From contig ONGA01000002.1 in the NCBI GenBank assembly GCA_900317285.1, positions 114,627-178,626 of the forward strand: a DNA stretch of 64,000 bases, given 5' to 3'. This stretch comes from an uncultured Bacteroidales bacterium. Lineage in GTDB: Bacteria > Bacteroidota > Bacteroidia > Bacteroidales > P3. A program made the position numbers and the translations under genes. The notes under the pieces are model-generated. The model searched no databases. It was given only the letters and a program-made list of their open reading frames with translations, and was not told where the DNA came from. Positions 51,671 through 59,251 of the stretch are shown here, in pieces (the stretch's first letter is position 1; every line of letters starts with the position of its first letter).

Positions 51671-52978
51671 TTATTCGGCGACGTATTTGCACTGGAAGCG
51701 GCGCTCGTATTCCTCAATGAGCATGGGACGGAAGTCGGGGTGTGCGATGCGGATGAGGTCTTCGGCGCGGTGCTGGAGAGTGCGGCCCTTGAGGCGGGCG
51801 ATGCCGTACTCGGTGACGAGGTAGTTGACGTCGTTGCGGGTGGTGGAGACGGCGGAACCCGGGGTGAGGAAGGGCTTGATGCGGGAGATGGTGCCCTTGG
51901 CGGCGGTGGAGGGCATGGCGATGATGCTCTTGCCTTCGCGAGACATGGAGGCGCCGCGGATGAAGTCGATCTGGCCGCCGATGCCGCTGTACTGGCGCAT
52001 GCCGATGGTTTCGGAGGCCACCTGGCCCATGAGGTCGACCTCGAGGCAGGAGTTGATGGAGACCATGCGGTATTGGCGTGCGATGACGATGGGGTCGTTG
52101 GTATAGTCGACGGGGTAGAGCTCGATGTCCTCGTTGCCGTCGACAAAGTCGTAGAGGTCGCGGGTGCCCATGATGAAGGTGGTGACGACTTTGCCTTTGT
52201 GCATGGACTTCTTGCGACCGTTGATGATGCCTTTTTTCATGAGGTCGGCGACGCCGTCGGAGAACATCTCGGAGTGGATGCCGAGGTCGTTTTTGTCGCC
52301 GAGTTCGGCGAGGACGGCGTTGGGGATGCCGCCGATGCCGAGCTGGAGGGTGGAACCGTCGACGACGAGGGAGGCGCAGTAGCGGCCGATGGCTTTCTCG
52401 ACGTCGGAGGAAGCTTCGCTATGGAGTTCGGGAAGGGGATAGGCGCAGGGGATGATGTGGTCGATCTGCGAGACGTGGATCATGGTGTTGCCGTAGGTGA
52501 AGGGCATCATTTCGTTGGTCTCGATGATGACGCTCTTGGCGCAACGGATGGCGGCGAGGGCATAGTCGCAGCTGACGCCGAGGGAGCAGTAGCCGTCCTC
52601 GTTGGGGGGCGTGGCCTGGAAGACGGCGACATCGCAGGGAATTTCGTCGCCAATCATCTCGGGAACGTCATGGAAGTAGGCGGGGAAGAAGTCGCCGTTG
52701 AGGTGGTTGACGGCCTCGCGGGAGTTGCCGCTGAGGAAGTTGGAGACATGACGGAAGTGGCCGAAGCAGCGGGGATGCAGCAGGGGGTTGTCGCCAAGGG
52801 TGGTCATGTGGAAGATGAGGACGTCGTTATAGTCGTCGCAATGGTCGGCCATGACCTGAGGGATGATTTTAGGTACGGCGGCAGCGTGGCCGAGGACGAC
52901 ACAGTCGCCGTCGTGGATGTCGCGGATGGCAACTTCGGGTTTCGAAACTTTGCGCTTATATTCTTCTTTCCAGTTCAT
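51671..52978 (-). CDS. acetyl-CoA hydrolase/4-hydroxybutyrate CoA-transferase family
   Basis: A 435-aa cytosolic class I CoA-transferase. The active-site Glu237 lies in LGIHSEMFSDG, and SGIGGQIDFIRGA is the CoA-binding G-rich motif; LGIGGIPNAVLAEL is also conserved. The closest functional types are 4-hydroxybutyrate, butyryl or succinyl CoA:acetate transferases of anaerobes. Which acids it uses cannot be told, but together with the hydrogenase it fits fermentation to short-chain acids. It starts 32 bases after a TATTTTTG box. Confidence 0.9.
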   Translation of the reverse strand: MNWKEEYKRKVSKPEVAIRDIHDGDCVVLGHAAAVPKIIPQVMADHCDDYNDVLIFHMTTLGDNPLLHPRCFGHFRHVSNFLSGNSREAVNHLNGDFFPAYFHDVPEMIGDEIPCDVAVFQATPPNEDGYCSLGVSCDYALAAIRCAKSVIIETNEMMPFTYGNTMIHVSQIDHIIPCAYPLPELHSEASSDVEKAIGRYCASLVVDGSTLQLGIGGIPNAVLAELGDKNDLGIHSEMFSDGVADLMKKGIINGRKKSMHKGKVVTTFIMGTRDLYDFVDGNEDIELYPVDYTNDPIVIARQYRMVSINSCLEVDLMGQVASETIGMRQYSGIGGQIDFIRGASMSREGKSIIAMPSTAAKGTISRIKPFLTPGSAVSTTRNDVNYLVTEYGIARLKGRTLQHRAEDLIRIAHPDFRPMLIEEYERRFQCKYVAE

Positions 52979-53009
52979 TAGGCTAGTATTTTATCTTGAT
53001 TTCCGGGTG

Positions 53010-53017
53010 CAAAAATA
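53010..53017 (-). promoter_or_regulatory. -7 element TATTTTTG for the CoA-transferase gene
   Basis: TATTTTTG followed by CACCCGGAA on the - strand; TAnnTTTG consensus. Confidence 0.6.
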
Positions 53018-53046
53018 TGAAAAAAAAATTACATGTGAGGGAAAAG

Positions 53047-53859
53047 TCATTTTTCGAGGAGGTCGAGGCAGCACTCGATGGGTATTCCGAGGCAGAGGTC
53101 TTGCTGGTCGAGGTTGCGCTCGATGAGGCGGCTGACGACGTTCATGGCGGTGCGGGTGCTGTCCTGGAGCCCGCGGCCGTTCATGAGGTGGCCGATGAGG
53201 ACGGCGGAGAAGATGTCGCCGGTGCCGTGGAACGCCTTGGGGATTTCCTCGTAGTCGAAGCGGAAGTAGTCGCCGTCCTTGACGCCCACCACACAGTGGG
53301 AGTCGTCGACGCGGGCGCTGGTAATCACGGCGCTGCGCGCACCGAGGGCGACGATGGCGTCGAGCATGCGGCAGGCGTCGTCCCAGGACATGCCGTCGGG
53401 GCGGAAGGGGGTGGCGGTAAGGTAGCAGGCCTCGGTGTAGTTGGGGAAGGTGAGGTCGGCGACGCTGACCATGTCGCGCATGAGCTCGACCTGGCGGTCG
53501 GAGATGCCGTTGTAGAGGCGTCCGCCGTCACCCATGATGGGGTCGACGAAGACGGTGGTGCCCTCGGCACGGAGGGAGCGGCAATAGTCGGAGACCAGGC
53601 GCGCCTGCTCCTCGCTGAACATCAGGCCGGTGCATACAGCGTCGAAGCGGAAACCGAGCTTCTTCCATACGGGGAGGGTGCCGCGCATGTAGTCGGTGGT
53701 TTCCATGACGTTGAAGTGCCCGTAGTCGAGGGTGTTGGAGACAAGGGCGGTGGGGAGGTTGTAGACGGGGTGGCCGAGGTAGGTGAGAATGGGGAGCATG
53801 GCAACCATGCCGACATGGCTGTACCCGACGACGTCGTTGACCAGTAGAATTTGTTTCAT
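53047..53859 (-). CDS. pyridoxal/pyridoxamine kinase (PdxY/PdxK family)
   Basis: From the ATG at 53859 the protein has 270 aa. VNDVVGYSHVGMVAMLPIL begins the ribokinase-like fold, VDPIMGDGGRLYN and LTFPNYTEACYLT are typical of vitamin B6 kinases, and FHGTGDIFSAVLIGHL has the catalytic Asp. It phosphorylates pyridoxal, pyridoxine or pyridoxamine with ATP. The longer frame from 53913 would start inside the promoter (53911-53918), so 53859 is preferred. Lies near, but not clearly in operon with, the CoA-transferase. Confidence 0.9.
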   Translation of the reverse strand: MKQILLVNDVVGYSHVGMVAMLPILTYLGHPVYNLPTALVSNTLDYGHFNVMETTDYMRGTLPVWKKLGFRFDAVCTGLMFSEEQARLVSDYCRSLRAEGTTVFVDPIMGDGGRLYNGISDRQVELMRDMVSVADLTFPNYTEACYLTATPFRPDGMSWDDACRMLDAIVALGARSAVITSARVDDSHCVVGVKDGDYFRFDYEEIPKAFHGTGDIFSAVLIGHLMNGRGLQDSTRTAMNVVSRLIERNLDQQDLCLGIPIECCLDLLEK

Positions 53860-53910
53860 CTTATTGTTATTCAGCCTACTAATACCTTTTGGGAATATTT
53901 TTTCCGGGTG

Positions 53911-53918
53911 CAAATATA
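53911..53918 (-). promoter_or_regulatory. -7 element TATATTTG for the B6 kinase gene
   Basis: TATATTTG followed by CACCCGGAA, about 52 bases upstream of the start. Same initial transcribed word as for the CoA-transferase. Confidence 0.6.
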
Positions 53919-53962
53919 CTAAATAAAATTTAATCAGTATTTAAGAGGGCAAAAAACGGGGA

Positions 53963-53980
53963 CTGGCGCCCCTGACGGGG
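53963..53980. repeat. REP-like palindrome copy
   Basis: CTGGCGCCCCTGACGGGG, identical to 42777-42794; GCCCC-TGAC-GGGGC hairpin. Lies between the esterase 3' end and the B6 kinase. Confidence 0.7.
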
Positions 53981-54024
53981 CTTTCACTGTGGCTTTTAAC
54001 AGGGGTCGTTGGGGAGGATGGACA

Positions 54025-55005
54025 TCACCTTACCCGCAGGCGCTGGCCGGGCTGGAGTTTGGCTGAGGCCTTGATGCCGTTGAGACGGCAGAGTTTCTTG
54101 ACCGTCGTGTGGTTTTTGCGGGCGATGGCGCTGAGCGTGTCGCCCCTCTTGACGGTGTGGAATTCTTCCGCTCCCTTTGCCACGTCCTCTTGTGTTCCCG
54201 TGGCGCCATGCATTCTCACCACCTTGTTGCCGCCGCTGCGCACGGCGCGGTAGACATCCTTGCCCGAGAGGTCGTCCATGGTGATGTCGAAGTCGCGGCA
54301 AAGGGTGCGCGAGGAGTCGGCGAGGGAGTGAGCGAAGAGCCAGTCATAGGTCTGGGGGAGGTAGAAGATGCGTGCCAGGCGACCGTGGCTAGCGCCCTTA
54401 AGGGGTGTCCAGAGGAGGCGGCTGGCGGTGTCGCAGCTGCGCATGGCGTCGACCACACGCTGGGAGGCACTGATGCCGACGGCGCGGTCGGCGGTGCCAT
54501 GGAGTATCCAGAGGGGCAAGCGGTTGAGTCCGCAATGCTCCTTGAGGGTGCTGCCCCCGCAGAGGGCCATGGCGGCGGCGAAACGGTCGGGGTAGGTGCC
54601 CGCGACATCAAGGGTGCCGTAGCCGCCGAGGCTCATGCCGATAAGGTAGATGCGGTTGGTGTCGACGGCATAATGCTCTCTCGCCCAGTCCACCAGGCGC
54701 ACCACCCTGTCGGGGTTCCAGCTGCCGGCAGCCTGGGGCGACATGACGAAGGCGTCGATGACCATACCCTTCTCGAGGGCGTCGATGGGACCATAGCGGA
54801 GCACGCGGTTGAGGTTGTTTCCGCAAAGGCTGCGGCCATGGAGGAAGACGATGAGGGGCTTGGCGGCGGCGAGGGTATCGGCCGGGGGCTCGTAGAACCA
54901 GAAGTTGTAGGCGTTGGGCACCTCGCCGCGGTGGGGGGTAAGGCGCTGCGCCTGGGAAACGGCAACAGTCGATATTATAGTCAGTAAGAGAAAAAACTTC
55001 TTCAT
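54025..55005 (-). CDS. secreted esterase with C-terminal LysM domain
   Basis: From the ATG at 55005 the protein has 326 aa: signal peptide (ISTVAVSQAQ), an alpha/beta hydrolase of the PHB depolymerase/feruloyl-esterase type with PLIVFLHGRSLCG (oxyanion) and LIGMSLGGYG (Ser125), a His in KGASHGR, and a C-terminal LysM domain (FHTVKRGDTLSAIARKN, LNGIKASAKLQPGQRLRV). LysM binds N-acetylglucosamine polymers, so the esterase is probably held on peptidoglycan or targets a glycan. This pairing is uncommon. A -7 box at 55028-55035 precedes it. Confidence 0.85.
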   Translation of the reverse strand: MKKFFLLLTIISTVAVSQAQRLTPHRGEVPNAYNFWFYEPPADTLAAAKPLIVFLHGRSLCGNNLNRVLRYGPIDALEKGMVIDAFVMSPQAAGSWNPDRVVRLVDWAREHYAVDTNRIYLIGMSLGGYGTLDVAGTYPDRFAAAMALCGGSTLKEHCGLNRLPLWILHGTADRAVGISASQRVVDAMRSCDTASRLLWTPLKGASHGRLARIFYLPQTYDWLFAHSLADSSRTLCRDFDITMDDLSGKDVYRAVRSGGNKVVRMHGATGTQEDVAKGAEEFHTVKRGDTLSAIARKNHTTVKKLCRLNGIKASAKLQPGQRLRVR

Positions 55006-55020
55006 CGGAGCATCAGGTTT

Positions 55021-55069
55021 GGGACTGCAAAGATACAAAAAATATTTTTTTTCGTACTTTTGCAGTCCG
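55021..55069. promoter_or_regulatory. divergent promoters within an inverted repeat
   Basis: TATCTTTG on the - strand (55028-55035) for the esterase and TACTTTTG on the + strand (55055-55062) for the helicase. GGACTGCAAAG and CTTTTGCAGTCC on either side form an 11-bp inverted repeat that covers both -7 boxes. Confidence 0.7.
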
Positions 55070-55085
55070 AAAAAAACAACATCAC

Positions 55086-57017
55086 GTGGTGAACACCGGC
55101 ACATACTTCAGCCATTTGCGCGAACTGGTGGCGCTGGAGCTCCGCGAGGAGCAGCAGGCCTACCAACGGAGCCTTGCCGCCAAAGGCGCTTCGCTGACGG
55201 GCAGCATCCATGAGCCTGCCTGCCGCTACCCCGTGCGTCTCGGCAACACCGCCTACAACCCCCTGGGGCAGCTCACCCTCGAGCTGCGCTATGAGGTGGA
55301 GGAAGACGAGGTGGAGCTCGACTTCGAGCCCGGCAAGCCGGTGACGCTGTTCCACCTGGCGGGGGACACTGCCAAAGAGCTGCCGCACCAATGCTATGTC
55401 GAGGCTGTGGGCGACGGCGTGATGAGCGTCAGCCTGCCCTCGAAAGCCGCCCTGCAAAGCCTCAAGGACCTGTCGCAACGCCACCTCATCGGCGTGCAGC
55501 TGGGAGTGGACAACACCAGCTACCGCGTCATGCAGGAGGCCCTCGTCGAAGCCGAAAGGAAAGAGGACGAGCGCTTCGTGCGACTGCGCAATGTGCTGAC
55601 AGGCAATACACAACCCACATTCCGATCCCTCCCACCCCTCTCCTTCCCCTGGCTCAACCGCAGCCAGCAGGACGCCATCCAGCGGGTCGTCGAGGCACAG
55701 GAAGTCGCCATTGTCCACGGCCCTCCGGGAACCGGCAAGACCACCACGCTGGTGGAAGCCATCATCGAGACCCTTGAGCGCGAGACTCAAGTGCTGGTCT
55801 GCGCCCCCTCGAATGCCGCCGTCGACTGGATCAGCGAGCAACTCATGCGGCGCAGCGTCAACGTTCTCCGCATCGGCAACCCGCTGAGGATGAGCGACGA
55901 GATGCTCGACTGCAGCTACGAGCGCCGCTACTCGGCGCACCCCGACTACCACGAGTTGTGGAACATCAGGAAAGAGTTGCGGGGAGACAAAGGGGAGGTC
56001 AAAGGAGAACGGAAACACAAGCTCCAGCAGCGTGCCATGGAGCTGGAAATCAAGATTAACGGCGACCTTTTCGAGCAGGCACGCGTAGTCAGCTGCACCC
56101 TCATCGGCAGTGCCTACCGACTCATGGAACGCCGCCACTTCTCCACGCTCTTCATCGACGAGGCCGCCCAAGCTCTCGAGCCCGCCTGCTGGGCAGCCAT
56201 ACTCAAGGCCGACCGCGTGGTGATGGGCGGCGACCACCAGCAGCTGCCACCCACGGTGAAAAGCCTCGATGCCGCAAAAGGAGGGCTGGCGGAGACGCTG
56301 ATGCAGAAAGTGGTGAAGCTGCATCCCCGATGCGTCACGCTGCTCACCACACAATACCGCATGAACGAGGAGATTATGGCGTTCCCCTCGCGCTGGTTCT
56401 ACCACAGCCGCCTGCAGGCCGCACCCGAAGCCGCCCACCGGCAGGTGAGCCCGCTCGACACCCCGCTGACATGGATAGACACTTCGGAAAAATCGGAATT
56501 CGGAATTCAGAATTCAGAATTATCCGAGTGCGGCAGCAAACTCCGAATTCCGAATTCCGAACTCCGAACTAAATCCGGCTCCATCACCAACGCCCAGGAG
56601 GCCCGCATCGTCATACACGCCCTGCGCGACTACATCGAGATGATTTCGCCTCAGAAAATCGAAAGCGAGCGCATCGACTTCGGCATCATCACCCCCTACC
56701 GCGGACAGGCTCGCCTGCTGCGGCGGCTGCTCAAGATGCAGCACTATTTCAGGAAGTTGAAACGCCACATCGCTGTCGGCACCGTCGACGGTTTCCAAGG
56801 TCAGGAACGCGACGTTATCGTCATCAGCCTCGTGCGCGACAATGCCGACGGCGCCATCGGCTTCCTGCGCGACCTGCGGCGCATGAATGTCGCCATGACA
56901 CGCGCCCGCATGAAACTCATCATCGTCGGCAACGCCGAAACCCTCGCACGCCACCCCTTCTATCGCCAACTCATCGAGCATTTCCGCCACCACGGCGAGT
57001 TTATCGGGGCCTGTTAA
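55086..57017 (+). CDS. Upf1/IGHMBP2-like SF1 DNA/RNA helicase
   Basis: A 643-aa protein. Walker A VHGPPGTGKTTTLVEAI, motif II FIDEAAQALEPACWAAIL, VVMGGDHQQLPPTV, motif V IGIITPYRGQARL-like (FGIITPYRGQ) and GTVDGFQGQERDVIV to RRMNVAMTRARMKLIIV are SF1B Upf1-type signatures. Such helicases unwind nucleic acid 5' to 3'; the role in bacteria is unclear. Two 7-base arrays (56485-56523, 56539-56575) encode KSEFGIQNSELSE and KLRIPNSELRTKS between motifs IV and V. It starts with GTG (55086 or 55089); the leader is short. Confidence 0.88.
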   Translation: MVNTGTYFSHLRELVALELREEQQAYQRSLAAKGASLTGSIHEPACRYPVRLGNTAYNPLGQLTLELRYEVEEDEVELDFEPGKPVTLFHLAGDTAKELPHQCYVEAVGDGVMSVSLPSKAALQSLKDLSQRHLIGVQLGVDNTSYRVMQEALVEAERKEDERFVRLRNVLTGNTQPTFRSLPPLSFPWLNRSQQDAIQRVVEAQEVAIVHGPPGTGKTTTLVEAIIETLERETQVLVCAPSNAAVDWISEQLMRRSVNVLRIGNPLRMSDEMLDCSYERRYSAHPDYHELWNIRKELRGDKGEVKGERKHKLQQRAMELEIKINGDLFEQARVVSCTLIGSAYRLMERRHFSTLFIDEAAQALEPACWAAILKADRVVMGGDHQQLPPTVKSLDAAKGGLAETLMQKVVKLHPRCVTLLTTQYRMNEEIMAFPSRWFYHSRLQAAPEAAHRQVSPLDTPLTWIDTSEKSEFGIQNSELSECGSKLRIPNSELRTKSGSITNAQEARIVIHALRDYIEMISPQKIESERIDFGIITPYRGQARLLRRLLKMQHYFRKLKRHIAVGTVDGFQGQERDVIVISLVRDNADGAIGFLRDLRRMNVAMTRARMKLIIVGNAETLARHPFYRQLIEHFRHHGEFIGAC

Positions 57018-57026
57018 TAAAAAAAT

Positions 57027-57058
57027 TTGCATCTTATTATTATTATGTGTACCTTTGC
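57027..57058 (+). promoter_or_regulatory. full promoter: TTTG and TACCTTTG
   Basis: -33 box TTTG (57027-57030), 20-base spacer, -7 box TACCTTTG (57051-57058). Predicted leader of about 45 bases before the DUF5020 start. Confidence 0.75.
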
Positions 57059-57109
57059 ACTTGTGTAAATTTATTTAATTTTTGTTAACCCATTAAATAC
57101 CAAAACATC

Positions 57110-57832
57110 ATGAAGAAAATCCTATTCGTTGCAGCCATGCTGCTTGGTACCGTTTCCTATGTGAACGCCCAGACCAACATCCAGGAGATGTACGACTTCC
57201 AGCGCGGCCATCTCACCACCACCATCGAAGGCTTCTACGCCGACGACTGGGGCTCCACCTTCTTCTTCAACGACATCTACCATCCCACCGACGGCGGCGC
57301 AATCGCCCCCACCGGCTACTACACCGAAATCGCCCGTGCACTCAACTTCTGGAAAAACACCAGCTTGGCCGACTTCAGCCTCCATGTGGAATGGAACGGC
57401 GGCGAGTTTGCCAACAACGCCTGGCTCTTCGGTGTCGAGTATTTCCTGCACAGCGCCGACTTCCGCAACACCTTCACCTTCGAGCTGATGTACAAAAACA
57501 TCCAGAAGGCTGAGGACAATGTCCCCCTGCAGTTCACCTTTGTGTGGGGCATGAAGGATATCTTCAATGTCAAAGGCCTCTCCTTCAGCGGCTTCCTGGA
57601 TATCTGGGGTGAGAAGACCAACTGGGGCTCCGAGACCACCGACTGGGTCATCCTCAGCGAGCCGCAGATTTGGTACAACATCGGCCAGCACTTTGGCTGC
57701 CCCAACCTCAACGTCGGTGGCGAGATCGAATTGTCCTACGGCTTTGCCGGTGGCTGGCACAGTGGTGCCGACTTCCCCAAAAACAAGGACTTCAGCGTCG
57801 CTCCCTGCCTGGGCATCAAGTGGGTTTTCTAA
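57110..57832 (+). CDS. DUF5020 family outer-membrane protein
   Basis: A 240-aa protein with signal peptide (GTVSYVNAQ). Tyr/Trp/Phe-rich strands (DWGSTFFFNDIYHP, LFGVEYFLHSADFRN) and a terminal Phe (GIKWVF) indicate a small beta-barrel; this is DUF5020. The fold resembles nucleoside channels of the Tsx type. The purine permease follows after 27 bases, so a role in purine or nucleoside passage through the outer membrane is a fair inference. Confidence 0.85.
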   Translation: MKKILFVAAMLLGTVSYVNAQTNIQEMYDFQRGHLTTTIEGFYADDWGSTFFFNDIYHPTDGGAIAPTGYYTEIARALNFWKNTSLADFSLHVEWNGGEFANNAWLFGVEYFLHSADFRNTFTFELMYKNIQKAEDNVPLQFTFVWGMKDIFNVKGLSFSGFLDIWGEKTNWGSETTDWVILSEPQIWYNIGQHFGCPNLNVGGEIELSYGFAGGWHSGADFPKNKDFSVAPCLGIKWVF

Positions 57833-57833
57833 T

Positions 57834-57860
57834 TAGTTAAGAGTTAAAAGTCAAGAGTTA
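57834..57860. repeat. 7-base tandem array as the leader of the NCS2 gene
   Basis: GTTAAGA-GTTAAAA-GTCAAGA-GTTATG: the array runs from the DUF5020 stop to the NCS2 ATG, so the ribosome-binding region of the permease is repeat DNA. Confidence 0.75.
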
Positions 57861-59170
57861 TGTTACAGAAACTTTTCGGGTTCGACCCCGCACAAAATAA
57901 GGTGCGCACGGAGATCGTGGCCGGTATCACCACCTTCCTCACCATGGCCTACATCCTGGCCGTGAACCCCAGCATCTTCGCTCCCTTGGCGGGTCAGGGC
58001 ATGCCCACAGACGCCGTCTTCACCGCCACAGCCCTCGCTGCCATCATTGGCACCCTGGTGATGGCTTTCTATGCCAAGAAACCCTTCGGCCTTGCCCCCG
58101 GCATGGGTCTCAATGCCTTCTTCGTCTTCACCGTCTGCCTCGGCATGGGCTACACCTGGCAGTTCGCCCTGACAGCCGTCTTCCTCGAAGGTATCATCTT
58201 CATCCTGCTCACCATCTTCAAAATCCGTGAACTGATTGTCGATGCCATCCCCACCGGCCTCAAGACAGCTATCAGCGCCGGTATCGGTCTCTTCATCGCT
58301 TTCATCGGATTCAAGAACTGCGGCATTGTCGTCGACGACCCGGCCACCCTCGTGGCTCTCGGCAACTTCAGCGACCGCGCCACCCTGCTCGCCATCATCG
58401 GCATCATCATCACTGGTGTTCTCATCATCCAGAAAGTCCGTGGCGGCATCCTCTGGGGCATCCTCGCCACCACCGTCATCGGCATCCCCATGGGCATCAC
58501 CCACTTCGACGGCATCCTCTCCACTCCTCCCAGCGTGGCCCCCATCTTCATCCAGTTCGAGTGGCACAACATCTTCACCTGGGACATGCTCATCGTCGTC
58601 TTCACCTTCCTTTTCATCGATATGTTCGACACCATCGGCACCGTGGTCGGTGTCTCGATGAAAGCCTACGATGTTAAAGAGGACGGCAAGATCGAGGGTA
58701 TTGGCAAAGTGCTCATGGCCGACGCAGTGGCCACCACCGCCGGCGCCTGCCTCGGCACCTCCACCACCACCACCTACGTCGAAAGCGCCGCTGGCGTGGG
58801 CGAGGGCGGCCGCACTGGCCTCACTGCCTTCACCATCGCCATCTGCTTCGCACTCGCACTCTTCTTCGCGCCGCTCTTCCTTTCCATCCCCACCCAGGCC
58901 ACCGGTCCCGCCCTCATTCTCGTGGGTGTTATGATGTGCTCTGGTGTGAGCAAGATTGAGTGGGACAACTTCAGCGAGTCCATCCCGGCCTTTGTCACCA
59001 TGCTCCTCATGCCTCTGTGCTACAGCATCAGCGACGGCATCATGCTCGGCATCGTCACCTATGTGGTGCTCAACGCTTGCACCGGCAAGGCCAACCTGAA
59101 GAAAATCAGCGTCACCATGTGGGTGCTCGCCATCCTGTTTGTGCTGCGCTATGTTCTGAAATGCCTATAA
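57860..59170 (+). CDS. NCS2 purine permease (AzgA/PbuG-like)
   Basis: A 436-aa protein with about 13 hydrophobic segments. GITTFLTMAYILAVNPSI at the N-terminus and GLAPGMGLNAFFVFTVC are the AzgA/PbuG signature; FLFIDMFDTIGTVVGVS and LGTSTTTTYVESAAGVGEGG line the substrate site. It should import guanine, hypoxanthine or adenine by proton symport. Operon with DUF5020; the strong terminator at 59202-59229 closes the transcript. Confidence 0.94.
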   Translation: MLQKLFGFDPAQNKVRTEIVAGITTFLTMAYILAVNPSIFAPLAGQGMPTDAVFTATALAAIIGTLVMAFYAKKPFGLAPGMGLNAFFVFTVCLGMGYTWQFALTAVFLEGIIFILLTIFKIRELIVDAIPTGLKTAISAGIGLFIAFIGFKNCGIVVDDPATLVALGNFSDRATLLAIIGIIITGVLIIQKVRGGILWGILATTVIGIPMGITHFDGILSTPPSVAPIFIQFEWHNIFTWDMLIVVFTFLFIDMFDTIGTVVGVSMKAYDVKEDGKIEGIGKVLMADAVATTAGACLGTSTTTTYVESAAGVGEGGRTGLTAFTIAICFALALFFAPLFLSIPTQATGPALILVGVMMCSGVSKIEWDNFSESIPAFVTMLLMPLCYSISDGIMLGIVTYVVLNACTGKANLKKISVTMWVLAILFVLRYVLKCL

Positions 59171-59201
59171 TTTCCCTTCCGGGAAACCTGCCAGCAATAA
59201 T

Positions 59202-59229
59202 GAGGGCCGCCCGTCAACGGGCGGCCCTC
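59202..59229 (+). terminator. terminator after the NCS2 gene
   Basis: Perfect 13-bp stem GAGGGCCGCCCGT, 2-base loop CA, ACGGGCGGCCCTC, followed by CTCTTTTTCCTGTTTTTTT. Very strong rho-independent terminator; may serve the convergent gene as well. Confidence 0.92.
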
Positions 59230-59251
59230 CTCTTTTTCCTGTTTTTTTTCT

